DNA of 64,000 nucleotides, taken from Ruminococcus sp. zg-924 (GTDB taxonomy: Bacteria; Bacillota; Clostridia; Oscillospirales; Acutalibacteraceae). A model generated the notes under the pieces. The model saw nothing but the letters and a program-made list of their open reading frames with translations. It ran no database searches and was not told the DNA's origin. The position numbers were made by a program, and so were the translations under genes. How positions within the stretch are numbered: the stretch's first letter is position 1; each line of letters starts with the position of its first letter. Below, piece by piece: positions 1-8,662 of the stretch. The DNA lies in contig NZ_WNJZ01000012.1 of NCBI RefSeq assembly GCF_024433635.1, positions 29,691 through 93,690 on the forward strand. The letters run 5' to 3'.

Positions 1-1479
1 AGCGGAGTAATTACTGACTCGGTGAAGCCGCTGTATAAAAAAGCGGCGGAGCTTGGGGTTGATATTAAGAAAACAGAGATGGATACATCACTTGCAGCTT
101 ATCTTTTAAATCCCTCGGCAGGCTCATATGACGCCCAACGTCTTATCGGAGAATACGGTGCACAGGCGCAGCTTGAAAGTGACAATGAGCTTGCAAGTAA
201 GGCGGCAGGAATTCTGCTTTTGAGCGATATTCTGCTTGAAAAAATTAAGAGTAACGGGCAGGAAAGCCTGCTTTATGACATTGAAATTCCGCTTGCTGCT
301 GTGCTTGCAAGAATGGAGCATTTCGGCTTTGCTGTTGACAGGCAGGGTATTGAGGAATACGGCAAAACGCTTGAACGCACAATTGACGAGCTGCAAAACT
401 CAATCTATGACGATGTTGGCTACATCTTCAACATCAACTCCCCAAAGCAGCTCGGAACTGCTCTGTTTGAAAAGCTGATGCTGCCGATGGGCAAAAAGAC
501 AAAGACGGGCTACTCAACAAGCGCAGATGTGCTTGAGGGCTTGCGTCCGTATCACCCGTGTATTGATAAAATACTAAGCTACCGCACGCTTGCAAAGCTT
601 AAGTCAACCTACTGTGACGGACTTTTAAAGGTAATATCAGATGACGGAAGAATTCACAGCAGCTTTAACCAGACGGAAACAAGAACAGGCAGAATAAGCT
701 CTACCGAGCCAAATTTGCAGAATATACCCGTAAGAACACCGCAGGGCAGGGAGCTTAGAAAATTCTTTGTTGCAAAGGAAGGCTGTGTGCTTGTTGACGC
801 AGACTATTCGCAAATTGAGCTTAGAGTTCTTGCTGACATAGCAAAGGATAAAAATATGATAGCGGCGTTTAACAACAATGAGGATATACACGCAATCACC
901 GCCTCACAGGTTTTCAATATGCCGCTTGAAATGGTAAATTCACAGATGCGAAGCAGGGCGAAAGCTGTAAACTTCGGCATTGTTTACGGTATCGGTGCAT
1001 TTTCGCTGTCGAAGGACATTGGCGTTACAAGAAAGGAAGCCGACCGGTATATTAAATCGTACCTTTCACATTACAGCGGAGTTGCCCGTTATATGGACAA
1101 CGTAGTGGCTCAGGCAAAGGAGAAAGGGTATGTTCAGACAGTGTTTAACCGCCGCCGCTATCTGCCGGAGCTTAAGTCGAGCAATTTCAACACACGCTCT
1201 TTCGGTGAGAGAGTGGCAAGAAATATGCCGATACAGGGAACTGCCGCAGATGTAATCAAAATAGCTATGATAAGGGTTGACAAGCGGCTGCGAGAAGAAA
1301 ATATGAGCGCACGCCTTATTTTGCAGGTGCACGATGAATTGATTGTAGAAGCACCGAATAACGAAGCAATGAAAGCGGCTATGATTTTACAGCAGGAAAT
1401 GGAAAATGCAGTGAAGCTCAGCGTTCCGCTGACGGCTGATGCGTCTATGGGCAAAAGCTGGTATGACGCAAAGGGATAA
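1..1479 (+). CDS. polA: DNA polymerase I, 3' part (truncated by window edge)
   Basis: The frame is open from base 1, so the 5' part of the gene lies outside the window; the first start-like codon inside (GTG at 22) is not the real start. The visible 492 codons carry the family A polymerase core: motif A (DYSQIELRVLA), motif B (RAKAVNFGIVYGIG) and motif C (QVHDELIVE), preceded by the C-terminal part of the 3'-5' exonuclease-like domain. The family fills gaps and removes RNA primers during replication and repair. It is followed after 20 bp by a phosphatase gene on the same strand, so the genes up to rimI are probably co-transcribed. Whether the 5' nuclease and a working proofreading site are present cannot be seen. 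Confidence 0.97.
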   Translation, partial: SGVITDSVKPLYKKAAELGVDIKKTEMDTSLAAYLLNPSAGSYDAQRLIGEYGAQAQLESDNELASKAAGILLLSDILLEKIKSNGQESLLYDIEIPLAAVLARMEHFGFAVDRQGIEEYGKTLERTIDELQNSIYDDVGYIFNINSPKQLGTALFEKLMLPMGKKTKTGYSTSADVLEGLRPYHPCIDKILSYRTLAKLKSTYCDGLLKVISDDGRIHSSFNQTETRTGRISSTEPNLQNIPVRTPQGRELRKFFVAKEGCVLVDADYSQIELRVLADIAKDKNMIAAFNNNEDIHAITASQVFNMPLEMVNSQMRSRAKAVNFGIVYGIGAFSLSKDIGVTRKEADRYIKSYLSHYSGVARYMDNVVAQAKEKGYVQTVFNRRRYLPELKSSNFNTRSFGERVARNMPIQGTAADVIKIAMIRVDKRLREENMSARLILQVHDELIVEAPNNEAMKAAMILQQEMENAVKLSVPLTADASMGKSWYDAKG

Positions 1480-1499
1480 CGGCGAGAGGAGCGTATTCT

Positions 1500-1940
1500 A
1501 TGGATAAAATAAAAAGCGTGTTGTTTGTCTGCACAGGTAACACCTGCCGCAGCCCTATGGCACAGGTTATATTCCAAAACCTTGCTTATAAGGAAAGACT
1601 TGACTGCAAGGCTTTGAGCGCAGGCGTTGCTGTTGGCAGCGAGGGCAGACCGGCAACGGCTGAGGCTATGCAGGCTGTTTTGAGGCTCGGACTTGATTTG
1701 TCGGAGCATAAAAGCACAAGTATTCGTTCTTTAAATGCAGATGAAATAGATTTGTTTGTTGCAATGACAATGGAGCACGCCAAGGTTCTGATGAATTTGG
1801 GCGCTGCGAAAAATAAGATTTACGTTATGAATATTCCCGACCCTTACGGTGGCTCGCAGGAGGTTTACAACAGCTGCTGCAGCGCAATAAAGGCAGAGGC
1901 AGAAAAGCTTGTGGAGCTTATAAAGGAAAACAATGGATAA
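1500..1940 (+). CDS. low-molecular-weight protein phosphatase, YwlE-like (probable protein-arginine phosphatase)
   Basis: This 146-aa protein starts with the P-loop CTGNTCRS near residue 11 (CX5R) and has the acid DPYGGS near residue 119, the two catalytic parts of the low-molecular-weight phosphatase fold. The Thr in CTGNTCRS is the residue that in Bacillus YwlE favours phospho-arginine over phospho-tyrosine, so an arginine phosphatase is more likely than a tyrosine phosphatase; that is inference from the motif. An RBS (gaggag) precedes the ATG. The next gene, rimI, overlaps its end by 8 bp, which points to translational coupling. No McsB-like arginine kinase is visible in the window. Confidence 0.9.
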   Translation: MDKIKSVLFVCTGNTCRSPMAQVIFQNLAYKERLDCKALSAGVAVGSEGRPATAEAMQAVLRLGLDLSEHKSTSIRSLNADEIDLFVAMTMEHAKVLMNLGAAKNKIYVMNIPDPYGGSQEVYNSCCSAIKAEAEKLVELIKENNG

Positions 1941-2397
1941 CATCATAGTATTTGAAAAAATGAATCAGAGCCACATCAGTGCGATAGCTGAGATTGAACG
2001 GCAGTGCTTTTCAAAGCCTTGGAGCGAAAATGCAATAGCCGCCGAGCTTTCAAACGAGAGTGCATATTTTTATGTGGCAAAAATAAACGGTAAGGCTGTC
2101 GGATATATCGGTATGCACTGTGCTGCCGACGAATGTTATATCGCAAACGTGGGTGTTCTTAAGGAATACAGACGTATGGGTATTGGCAGTGCTCTGGTAA
2201 AATATGCAGCGAATAAGGCAAGGAAAATGAATATGAGCTTTATCTCGCTTGAGGTTCGACCGTCAAACACAGTGGCGGTCAGAATATACGAGCGTTTCGG
2301 CTTTGACAGGGTAGGTTTGAGGAAAAACTTTTACTCCGAGCCGAAAGAGGACGGACTTATTATGACGTTATATTTTAAGGAGAACGGGATTCTTTAA
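1933..2397 (+). CDS. rimI: ribosomal-protein-alanine N-acetyltransferase
   Basis: A 154-aa GNAT protein. The acetyl-CoA binding stretch is YRRMGIGSAL (about residues 76-85) and the C-terminal RIYERFGFDRVG is typical of RimI. The family acetylates the N-terminal alanine of ribosomal protein S18 in enterobacteria; other N-termini may be used in Firmicutes. The start overlaps the phosphatase gene by 8 bp behind an aaagga RBS. tsaD follows after 135 bp, and rimI and tsaD are often neighbours in Firmicutes; the usual third partners tsaE and tsaB are not seen here and may lie elsewhere. Confidence 0.9.
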   Translation: MDNIIVFEKMNQSHISAIAEIERQCFSKPWSENAIAAELSNESAYFYVAKINGKAVGYIGMHCAADECYIANVGVLKEYRRMGIGSALVKYAANKARKMNMSFISLEVRPSNTVAVRIYERFGFDRVGLRKNFYSEPKEDGLIMTLYFKENGIL

Positions 2398-2532
2398 TGC
2401 TTTTTCGTTTGATGAATGTTTGATTTATGTCCGTAGGTGTCAATCTGTGTGTTGGCTGTGTTGGGCTTGAATTAAAACATATGGGCGCACATACAGGTAC
2501 GCTCTTACTAACGTGCGAAAGGAAAAATAACA

Positions 2533-3543
2533 ATGAAAATTCTTGCAATAGAAAGTTCCTGCGACGAAACCGCAGCGGCGATTGTTGAGGACGGAAGAAA
2601 AATTATATCCTCGGTGGTAGCCTCACAAGTTGAGGAACATAAGCTATACGGAGGCGTTGTACCCGAAATAGCCTCTCGCCGCCATTGTGAGGCTATTGTC
2701 GGCGTGGTTGATGAAGCCATGCTCAATGCCGGCTGTGGCTACGGAGATTTACAGGCAATAGCCGTTACATATGCACCTGGTCTTATCGGTGCCTTGCTTG
2801 TTGGTGTAAATTATGCAAAGGGTTTGTCGCTTGCAACGGGACTGCCCGTTGTGCCGGTGCATCATCTGCGCTCTCATATAGCTTCAAACTACCTTTGTCA
2901 TGAGGATTTAAAACCGCCGTTTTTGTGTCTTGTTGTCAGCGGCGGTCACAGCCATATTGTTATGGTAGAGGACTACACGAAAATGAAAATAATCGGAAAA
3001 ACCCGTGACGATGCCGCAGGAGAGGCGTTTGACAAAGCGGCAAGAACAATGGGAATGCCGTATCCGGGCGGTATTCACCTTGACAAGGTTGCTCAGCAGG
3101 GCAATGAAAAAGCCTTTAAGCTGCCGCACCCTGTTGTGCAGGGTGCTCCGTATGACTTTAGCTTCAGCGGACTTAAAACAGCAGTGATAAACCTTATACA
3201 CAACGCATCTCAAAAGGGCGAGCAGCTGCCTGTTGCCGATTTGTCGGCTTCGTTCAGACGAGCGGTTGTTAATTGCCTTACCGATAATATATTCAGGGCG
3301 GCTAAGGATTTGGGCGTTAAAACTATTGTAACGGCAGGCGGTGTGTCGGCAAATTCACTCCTGCGTGATGAGATGAAAAAAGGCTGCGACAAGCGTGGAA
3401 TAAAGCTCTATATGCCTGACAAAAGCCTGTGCGGCGACAATGCCGCTATGGTAGGCTCACAGGGTTATTATGAGTATTTAATCGGAAATACTGCGGATAT
3501 GACGTTAAACGCATACGCCACAATGTCGATAGAAAAGGGATAA
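2533..3543 (+). CDS. tsaD: tRNA N6-adenosine threonylcarbamoyltransferase
   Basis: This 336-aa protein has the full length of TsaD/Gcp. It has the N-terminal ASKHA nucleotide-fold motif (IESSCDETAAAI), the metal-binding pair H111-x3-H115 in VHHLRSH, and the C-terminal CGDNAAM. TsaD transfers the threonylcarbamoyl group to A37 of ANN-decoding tRNAs, working with TsaB and TsaE. The start is fixed by the RBS aaagga 7-8 bp upstream. A strong intrinsic terminator follows 12 bp after the stop, ending the polA-tsaD group. Confidence 0.97.
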   Translation: MKILAIESSCDETAAAIVEDGRKIISSVVASQVEEHKLYGGVVPEIASRRHCEAIVGVVDEAMLNAGCGYGDLQAIAVTYAPGLIGALLVGVNYAKGLSLATGLPVVPVHHLRSHIASNYLCHEDLKPPFLCLVVSGGHSHIVMVEDYTKMKIIGKTRDDAAGEAFDKAARTMGMPYPGGIHLDKVAQQGNEKAFKLPHPVVQGAPYDFSFSGLKTAVINLIHNASQKGEQLPVADLSASFRRAVVNCLTDNIFRAAKDLGVKTIVTAGGVSANSLLRDEMKKGCDKRGIKLYMPDKSLCGDNAAMVGSQGYYEYLIGNTADMTLNAYATMSIEKG

Positions 3544-3555
3544 TCACAGTTTGCA

Positions 3556-3583
3556 GAGGCTACCGCTTTGGTAGCTTCTTTTT
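3556..3583 (+). terminator. intrinsic terminator after tsaD
   Basis: A 9-bp stem (gaggctacc / ggtagcttc) with a 5-nt loop is followed directly by TTTTT. Confidence 0.9.
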
Positions 3584-3726
3584 ACTTATATCTAAGTTTT
3601 TTTGTAATCATTACTTTTTGTATTATAGACATTCTTTATGTGAGATAAATACAAAATTTGCCGTTGCATTTTATCGTATTTATCAATAGCTATTTTATTA
3701 AATTTGTGTTACCCTTATGATAGGTA

Positions 3727-3754
3727 TTGTGTATTGAGTATAGGACATACACAA
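3727..3754. repeat. 8-bp inverted repeat in the amylase leader
   Basis: TTGTGTAT and ATACACAA form perfect arms separated by 12 bp, ending 32 bp upstream of the amylase start codon. This could be a repressor or activator site for carbohydrate control, or an mRNA hairpin. I see no convincing promoter hexamers around it, so its role is open. Confidence 0.4.
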
Positions 3755-3786
3755 GAGAGAATGAAATATCAAAAAGGAGTGTTTTT

Positions 3787-6700
3787 ATGAAATCTTCTCA
3801 CCTCAGAAACAAGATTGCGGCTGTGGGTTTGACGCTTGCAATGGCTGCTTCCTGCTTCTGCATCGCTCCGGCGGCATCTGCTGTTCAGACGGATGCTGTG
3901 TCCTCAAATGAGGCAAGCCATGGCGGCGACACATTTTCTTGGGATAATGCTTCGGTATATTTCCTGTTAACAGACCGTTTCTACAACGGGGACACATCAA
4001 ACGACCATTCGTATAACAGAGGACTTGATAAAAACGGCAACGTTGTTAACCTTTCATCATCAGAGGCAAGAGCTACCTTCCACGGCGGTGACTTTGCCGG
4101 TATTACAAAGAAGATTGAAGAGGGCTACTTTGAAGATCTCGGCGTAAACGCTATCTGGCTGAGCGCTCCGTATGAGCAGGTTCACGGCTATGTTGTTGGC
4201 GACAACGCCAGCCCAAGCTTCCCGCACTACTCATACCACGGCTATTATGTTCTCGACTATACCGAGAGTGATAAGAACTTTGGTACAAAGGAAGAATTCC
4301 AGACTCTTGTTGATACTGCTCACGAGCACGGTATCAGAGTTGTTATGGATATAGTTATGAACCACTCCGGCTACAACTCTCTTTACGATATGAAGGAGTA
4401 CGGCTACGGTACTGTAAAGAGCGGCTGGGAGAACTACTATTATGCACACAAGAACGTAAACAACGGTGACTACCACAGCTATATTGATTATGAAACTTCA
4501 ACGGCTGACTGGGCTAAATGGTGGGGACCAAACTGGATTAGATCAGGTCTTCCCGGTTACACAGCAGGCGGCGGCGACAACTTAACAATGTCGCTTACAG
4601 GCCTGCCGGATTTCAAAACGGAGAGTACAGGCTCTGTTGGTATTCCAGCTGTTTTAAAAACAAAGTGGACTAAAGAGGGAACTTACAGTCAGAAGGCTGC
4701 CAAGTACGGCACATCAGGCACAGTATCTGATTATATTGTAAAATGGCTTTCAGAGTGGGTTGAAACCTACGGCGTTGACGGCTTCCGCTGCGACACTGCA
4801 AAGCACGTTGAATATGCTTCATGGGCAAAGCTTAAGGACGCTTGCGTTAAGGCTTTGAAAACTTGGAAAACTAAAAACCCGGATAAGGCTCTTGACAACC
4901 TCGATTTCTGGATGACCGGTGAGGTTTGGGATCACGGTGTTGACAAGGACGCATACTATACACAGGGTAAGTTTGACTCGCTCATCAACTTCTCAACTCA
5001 GGGCGGCGGCTTGCTTAATCAGAAGGATATCGGCGGAATTTATCAGAGTTATGCAAACAAGATTAATACAGACCCTGATTTCAATGTACTTTCTTATCTT
5101 TCATCTCACGACAGTGTTATGGCTTCGGGCGATATGATTCGCTTAGGCTCTGCTTTCAATCTCCTTCCGGGTGCTGTTCAGATTTACTACGGTGACGAAT
5201 CGGGCAGAGGTCTTGTTTCAGGCATTCCGTTTGACGGTAACGGCGGTGCGGGCCACGCACTCAGAAGCGACATGAACTGGAACAGTATGAACGAGGCTAC
5301 CCTTGCTCACTGGCAGAAGGTTGGTACATTCAGAAACAACCACATTGCAGTCGGCGGCGGCTCGAACACAGCTCTTACATCAACAGCAGGTACTGCATTT
5401 GCAAGAGTTTACAACAAGAACAACATTCTTGACAAGGTAGCATGCGTAATTGACGCAGGTTCAAACAAGGACGTTACAATCAACGTTTCTTCAATTTGGG
5501 AAGACGGTCAGGAGCTTATAAACACCTATAACGATTCATCAGCAACCGTTACAGGCGGCAAGGTAACCTTCAACAGCGGTGCTAACGGCACAATCCTCAT
5601 TCAGGAGCCGGACGGCAAGCCTCTTATTAAACTTGAAGGAGACGCTCAGTTCAAGGGCACACAGACAATTACTCTTACAATCGACGGTGCTGAGTCTGCA
5701 AAGGTTTCAGTTGACGGCGGCAACAAGTTTGTTGTAAACAACGGCGGCACATTTACAATCGGCGATAAGGCTTATGGCGGTTCTTACGTTAAGGTTACAG
5801 CTCAGGCTACAAACGAAAAGGGCACATCAACAAAGGTTTCAACCTTCTACAAATTAAACGCAGACGGTTCAGGTCCTATTGTGCCTTCTAAGAACGCAAT
5901 TATTCACGTTAAGCCGTATGATGCCAAAACAACAATTTACGCTTGGTATGGTTCTGACGGCGCTGAAACAAAGCCTCTTGGCGAGTGGCCGGGAACAAAT
6001 GTTAAGTCAAGCGGCACACCCGACGCTAACGGCTATTACACCTTAAACCTCAAAACAACCGAGAACTTCAACTTCATTATAAACACAGGTTCGGGCGGAC
6101 AGCAGACCGCTGACATTACAGGCAACTCAGGCGAAATCTGGGTTGATGTAACAGCTCCAACTGAGTACAAAATCAAGGAGCAGGAAGAGTCCGGCTTAGA
6201 CGCACTCAAGACAGAGGCTACGGCTGTTAAGGTTCTTGCACCAAGCGAGTACACAGCAGCAAGCTGGAGCACAGTTTCAAGCGCATTGAGCGCAGCAGAG
6301 AATGTTATAGCTAAGGGTGAAAACGCAACAGAGGCTGAAATAGCAAATGCTCGCAAAAACTTAAGCACAGCTAAGGCAGGCTTGAAGCTTGTAGCTCCTG
6401 CTATCACAACAATGGCAGCAGGCGGAACAGTTATTGCAGGTAAAACAGCAACAGAGGCAGACGTAGTTGTAACAGTTGGCTCAACAGTATATAAGACAAA
6501 GGCTGACGATATTACAGGTGCATATTCTGTAAAGGTAGCAACACTCAAAAACTCTGACGCTGTTAAGGTAACAGCAACAAAGAACGGCGTTGCGTCTGAG
6601 GTAACATCTACAACTGTTGCAGGCGGTCCTATTATTGTAGGTGATCAGTACATTGTAGGCGACGTTAACGGCGACGGCAGCATTAAGCTTATGGACGCAC

Positions 6701-6873
6701 TTATGGTTGCAAGACATAGTGTAAAACTTGAAACACTTACAGGTATTTCACTTGCAGCAGCAGATGCAGACGGCGACGGCAATGTCAATCTGAAGGATGC
6801 GCTTCTTATCCAGAAGTATGTTGCAAAGATGACAGTTACATCTAAAATCGGTCAGGTAAAAACCTATAAATAA
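3787..6873 (+). CDS. secreted GH13 alpha-amylase with CBM26-like, FIVAR-like and dockerin modules
   Basis: The start is the ATG at 3787 behind an aaggag RBS; an open stretch upstream to 3727 has no RBS. The 1028-aa product begins with a signal peptide (about residues 1-32, ending APAASA). The GH13 catalytic domain spans about 45-610: region I DIVMNH (D188-H193), region II GFRCDTAKH with nucleophile D336, region III TGEVWD with acid E379, region IV SSHD with D442. Local sequence resembles periplasmic MalS-type amylases. Then come a beta-sandwich linker domain, a CBM26-like starch-binding module (about 703-790), a FIVAR-like helical module (about 804-866), another small beta domain, and a type I dockerin (about 958-1018) with two Ca-binding repeats (DVNGDGSIKLMDAL and DADGDGNVNLKDAL). 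The dockerin implies docking on a cohesin scaffold, as in amylosomes of R. bromii. No cohesin protein is in the window. Confidence 0.96.
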   Translation: MKSSHLRNKIAAVGLTLAMAASCFCIAPAASAVQTDAVSSNEASHGGDTFSWDNASVYFLLTDRFYNGDTSNDHSYNRGLDKNGNVVNLSSSEARATFHGGDFAGITKKIEEGYFEDLGVNAIWLSAPYEQVHGYVVGDNASPSFPHYSYHGYYVLDYTESDKNFGTKEEFQTLVDTAHEHGIRVVMDIVMNHSGYNSLYDMKEYGYGTVKSGWENYYYAHKNVNNGDYHSYIDYETSTADWAKWWGPNWIRSGLPGYTAGGGDNLTMSLTGLPDFKTESTGSVGIPAVLKTKWTKEGTYSQKAAKYGTSGTVSDYIVKWLSEWVETYGVDGFRCDTAKHVEYASWAKLKDACVKALKTWKTKNPDKALDNLDFWMTGEVWDHGVDKDAYYTQGKFDSLINFSTQGGGLLNQKDIGGIYQSYANKINTDPDFNVLSYLSSHDSVMASGDMIRLGSAFNLLPGAVQIYYGDESGRGLVSGIPFDGNGGAGHALRSDMNWNSMNEATLAHWQKVGTFRNNHIAVGGGSNTALTSTAGTAFARVYNKNNILDKVACVIDAGSNKDVTINVSSIWEDGQELINTYNDSSATVTGGKVTFNSGANGTILIQEPDGKPLIKLEGDAQFKGTQTITLTIDGAESAKVSVDGGNKFVVNNGGTFTIGDKAYGGSYVKVTAQATNEKGTSTKVSTFYKLNADGSGPIVPSKNAIIHVKPYDAKTTIYAWYGSDGAETKPLGEWPGTNVKSSGTPDANGYYTLNLKTTENFNFIINTGSGGQQTADITGNSGEIWVDVTAPTEYKIKEQEESGLDALKTEATAVKVLAPSEYTAASWSTVSSALSAAENVIAKGENATEAEIANARKNLSTAKAGLKLVAPAITTMAAGGTVIAGKTATEADVVVTVGSTVYKTKADDITGAYSVKVATLKNSDAVKVTATKNGVASEVTSTTVAGGPIIVGDQYIVGDVNGDGSIKLMDALMVARHSVKLETLTGISLAAADADGDGNVNLKDALLIQKYVAKMTVTSKIGQVKTYK

Positions 6874-6898
6874 TATTCTTTCATAGACCTCTTTTTTC

Positions 6899-6932
6899 AA
6901 AGGGCGGCAGTCAGAGATGGCTGTCGCCCTTT
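6899..6932 (+). terminator. hairpin terminator after the amylase gene
   Basis: A 12-bp stem (aaagggcggcag / ctgtcgcccttt, one G-T pair) with a 10-nt loop starts 26 bp after the stop. The following T tract is short (aagtttta), so termination may be partial. Confidence 0.7.
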
Positions 6933-7050
6933 AAGTTTTATAACAAAAAATTCGCCAAAAATTACATATAATATTTATCTGCTTGATTCACAAAATAATG
7001 TTGCGGAAGAAAAACAGAGGTTTTTCAAAAGCATAAGTCAAATGGTTAAT

Positions 7051-7090
7051 AAATGCTTTGAATGAAAAAATAAAACTCATCAAAGCATTT
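7051..7090. repeat. 11-bp perfect inverted repeat upstream of the spore-protein gene
   Basis: aaatgctttga at 7051-7061 and tcaaagcattt at 7080-7090 are exact inverted copies separated by 18 bp. They lie just ahead of the likely forespore promoter of the ssp gene and could be a hairpin or a regulator site. Confidence 0.6.
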
Positions 7091-7115
7091 GGCTTAACGG
7101 CTTTTCCGCATAATA
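7085..7115 (+). promoter_or_regulatory. possible sigma-G type promoter of the spore-protein gene
   Basis: CATAATA at 7109-7115 fits the sigma-G -10 pattern CATnnTA, and GCATT at 7085-7089 fits the -35 pattern, but the spacer is 19 bp, slightly long. The call rests on the known forespore expression of this gene family. Confidence 0.4.
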
Positions 7116-7165
7116 TAGTATAATAATAAAATGAAATTAAATTCTAAACAGAGGAGGAAAAAACA

Positions 7166-7363
7166 ATGTCAAACAACAATAATCAGATTAATATTCCGGA
7201 AGCAAAGGAAGCTATGGAAAGATTCAAGATGGAGTGCGCAAGCGAAGTAGGCGTAAACCTCAAGCAGGGCTACAACGGCGACTTAACATCACGTCAGGCC
7301 GGTTCAGTCGGCGGACAGATGGTTAAAAAGATGATTGAGTCATACGAAAGAAATATGAAATAA
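7166..7363 (+). CDS. alpha/beta-type small acid-soluble spore protein
   Basis: The 65-aa product has the two conserved blocks of the family: the region around the GPR protease site (KMECASEVGVNL) and the C-terminal DNA-binding block (GDLTSRQAGSVGGQMVKKMI). These proteins coat spore DNA, protect it from UV and heat, and are cut up for amino acids at germination. The ATG follows a very strong gaggagg RBS by 8 bp. The gene stands alone between terminators. Its presence says the host genome can sporulate. Confidence 0.96.
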   Translation: MSNNNNQINIPEAKEAMERFKMECASEVGVNLKQGYNGDLTSRQAGSVGGQMVKKMIESYERNMK

Positions 7364-7427
7364 AAAGCCCAAAATATAAAGGGACCGCATCGATTTGATG
7401 TGACCCCCGAAAGCTGGACTTAATATG

Positions 7428-7461
7428 AAAGCGTAGTAGTTTATCGACTGCTGCGCTTTTT
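7428..7461 (+). terminator. intrinsic terminator after the spore-protein gene
   Basis: A 12-bp stem (aaagcgtagtag / ctgctgcgcttt, two G-T pairs) with an 8-nt loop is followed by a run of five T. It sits 65 bp after the stop and just ahead of the end of the convergent sdpI-like gene. Confidence 0.85.
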
Positions 7462-7486
7462 GTTGTGCGAAATAAAATTTAAAATA

Positions 7487-8182
7487 TTATTGTGGTTCGT
7501 TGTCAGGATTATCGCTGAGATTTCCGTACTTTTTCATTATGAAATACGAATATACGGCGTCAATAATTGTCATTACAGCAATCATTGCAAGCATAAAGAA
7601 AACCGCAGAATTTCCCTTGAAAAACAGCAGACATCCGACCGCAATAATTATTCCGTTGAGCATAAGCATTATACCGCCGAAAAGCTGGCACTTTTTCCAT
7701 GTGACTTCGTTTTTCATAGTCCAAGCCGTTCTGAAGCCAAGTAGCGAATTCATTCTTGCTTTCGGCAAAATATTTCCGATTATAATAAACCCAACGCCGA
7801 ACAAAGTAATAATAAGGCTTAATAAGTCAATCGGCAGGTCAGACATATCCGTAATTTGATTAACAAAGAGATATTCAAAGAATAGATTCATAGCATTAAA
7901 GATGATAAGCACAACAAGTCCGACGGTCAGCACAATTTTCTCGTTTTGCTTGTTGTTCTCATCAAACTTTCCGGCAAGCTTTGACACTAAAAGCATAAAT
8001 AAACCGAAGCCGATTATACACGCCGGGAAAATCAGAGATTCATACTTGCTTCCCCACCTGTCTGCCGTCATTTCAGAGCCGTAGTGAGCCGGAATATTAT
8101 CCGGCAGGAAGAAAAGCGATATACCGCAAACTGCAAGCGGCAAAAGCATAAAGATAATGTAAGTAATTCTTTTGGTTGTCAT
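7487..8182 (-). CDS. SdpI-like / DUF1648 membrane protein
   Basis: I start it at the ATG at 8182, which has a gaggag RBS and lies 2 bp after the stop of the upstream regulator gene; a longer reading would overlap that gene. The 231-aa product has six likely membrane helices. The N-terminal half matches DUF1648 (helix then IPAHYGSEMTADRWGSKY) and the C-terminal half has the SdpI signature GFRTAWTMKNEVTWKKCQ. In B. subtilis SdpI gives immunity to the SdpC toxin and also signals to the repressor SdpR encoded beside it. The same pairing is seen here, so the two likely form a membrane-sensor and repressor couple. No SdpABC-like toxin genes are in the window. Confidence 0.88.
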   Translation of the reverse strand: MTTKRITYIIFMLLPLAVCGISLFFLPDNIPAHYGSEMTADRWGSKYESLIFPACIIGFGLFMLLVSKLAGKFDENNKQNEKIVLTVGLVVLIIFNAMNLFFEYLFVNQITDMSDLPIDLLSLIITLFGVGFIIIGNILPKARMNSLLGFRTAWTMKNEVTWKKCQLFGGIMLMLNGIIIAVGCLLFFKGNSAVFFMLAMIAVMTIIDAVYSYFIMKKYGNLSDNPDNEPQ

Positions 8183-8184
8183 TT

Positions 8185-8448
8185 TTATTCTCCTCTCAGA
8201 TTGCCGAGCCATAATATTGCCTCGTCAAGAACGGTCAGGTTCAGCTCGTAGTAAATAAAGTTTTTGTATTTGCTCTCATAAATCAGGTCTGCCTTTTTTA
8301 GCTTAGCAAGGTGATATGACAAAGCCTGTGGGGTCATTCCAACCTCCTGCGCCAAATCACCCGATGAGATTTTTCCATTTTTAAGGGTCTGCAAAATTTT
8401 CCGCCTGTTTTCATCTGAAATAGCGGCAAGAATTTCCTGTATAGCCAA
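8185..8448 (-). CDS. ArsR-family repressor, SdpR-like autorepressor
   Basis: This 87-aa winged-helix protein has the ArsR helix-turn-helix (SSGDLAQEVGMTPQALSYHLAKLKKADLI) and the wing residues YKNFIYYELN. It lacks the cysteine metal site of ArsR/SmtB, in keeping with SdpR-type members. Its stop is 2 bp from the start of the SdpI-like gene, so both are on one transcript. Two identical-looking palindromes upstream (8472-8501 and 8529-8556) are the likely operators, so autorepression is probable. Confidence 0.9.
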   Translation of the reverse strand: MAIQEILAAISDENRRKILQTLKNGKISSGDLAQEVGMTPQALSYHLAKLKKADLIYESKYKNFIYYELNLTVLDEAILWLGNLRGE

Positions 8449-8471
8449 GCAACACCCTCCAATCTGTTTAT

Positions 8472-8501
8472 AATCTATTTAAAAATCTCTTTAAATAGAT
8501 T
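8472..8501. promoter_or_regulatory. operator palindrome 1 for the SdpR-like repressor
   Basis: Arms aatctatttaaa / tttaaatagatt are exact inverted copies with a 6-bp centre. It starts 23 bp upstream of the repressor start codon. It shares the core ctatttaaa-N6-tttaaatag with the second palindrome. Confidence 0.8.
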
Positions 8502-8528
8502 ATACTGTGTAATACGGTGACTGTCAAG

Positions 8529-8556
8529 AACTATTTAAAATTATTTTTAAATAGTT
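8529..8556. promoter_or_regulatory. operator palindrome 2 for the SdpR-like repressor
   Basis: Arms aactatttaaa / tttaaatagtt are exact inverted copies with a 6-bp centre. The centre lies 56 bp from that of palindrome 1, close to five helical turns, so both sites face about the same side of the DNA. Confidence 0.8.
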
Positions 8557-8567
8557 GCTCTAACCGC

Positions 8568-8604
8568 AAAAAGGCAACCGCTTAGCTGTTAAACGGTTGC
8601 CTTT
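8568..8604 (-). terminator. intrinsic terminator of the ComEC-like / DUF3006 operon
   Basis: On the minus strand an 11-bp stem (aaaggcaaccg / cggttgccttt) is followed by TTTTT. It ends the minus-strand pair upstream. Confidence 0.88.
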
Positions 8605-8662
8605 ATAGCTGTGCATTATTTAAGTCCTGCAACAGCGGTTACGTCGAGCCGCTGCGGTAATT

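Noticed and set aside
6036..6548. 170-aa open frame on the minus strand inside the amylase gene
   Set aside because: It is antisense to the well-supported dockerin amylase, has no RBS, and its Val/Ala/Ser-rich sequence mirrors the biased codon use of the amylase.
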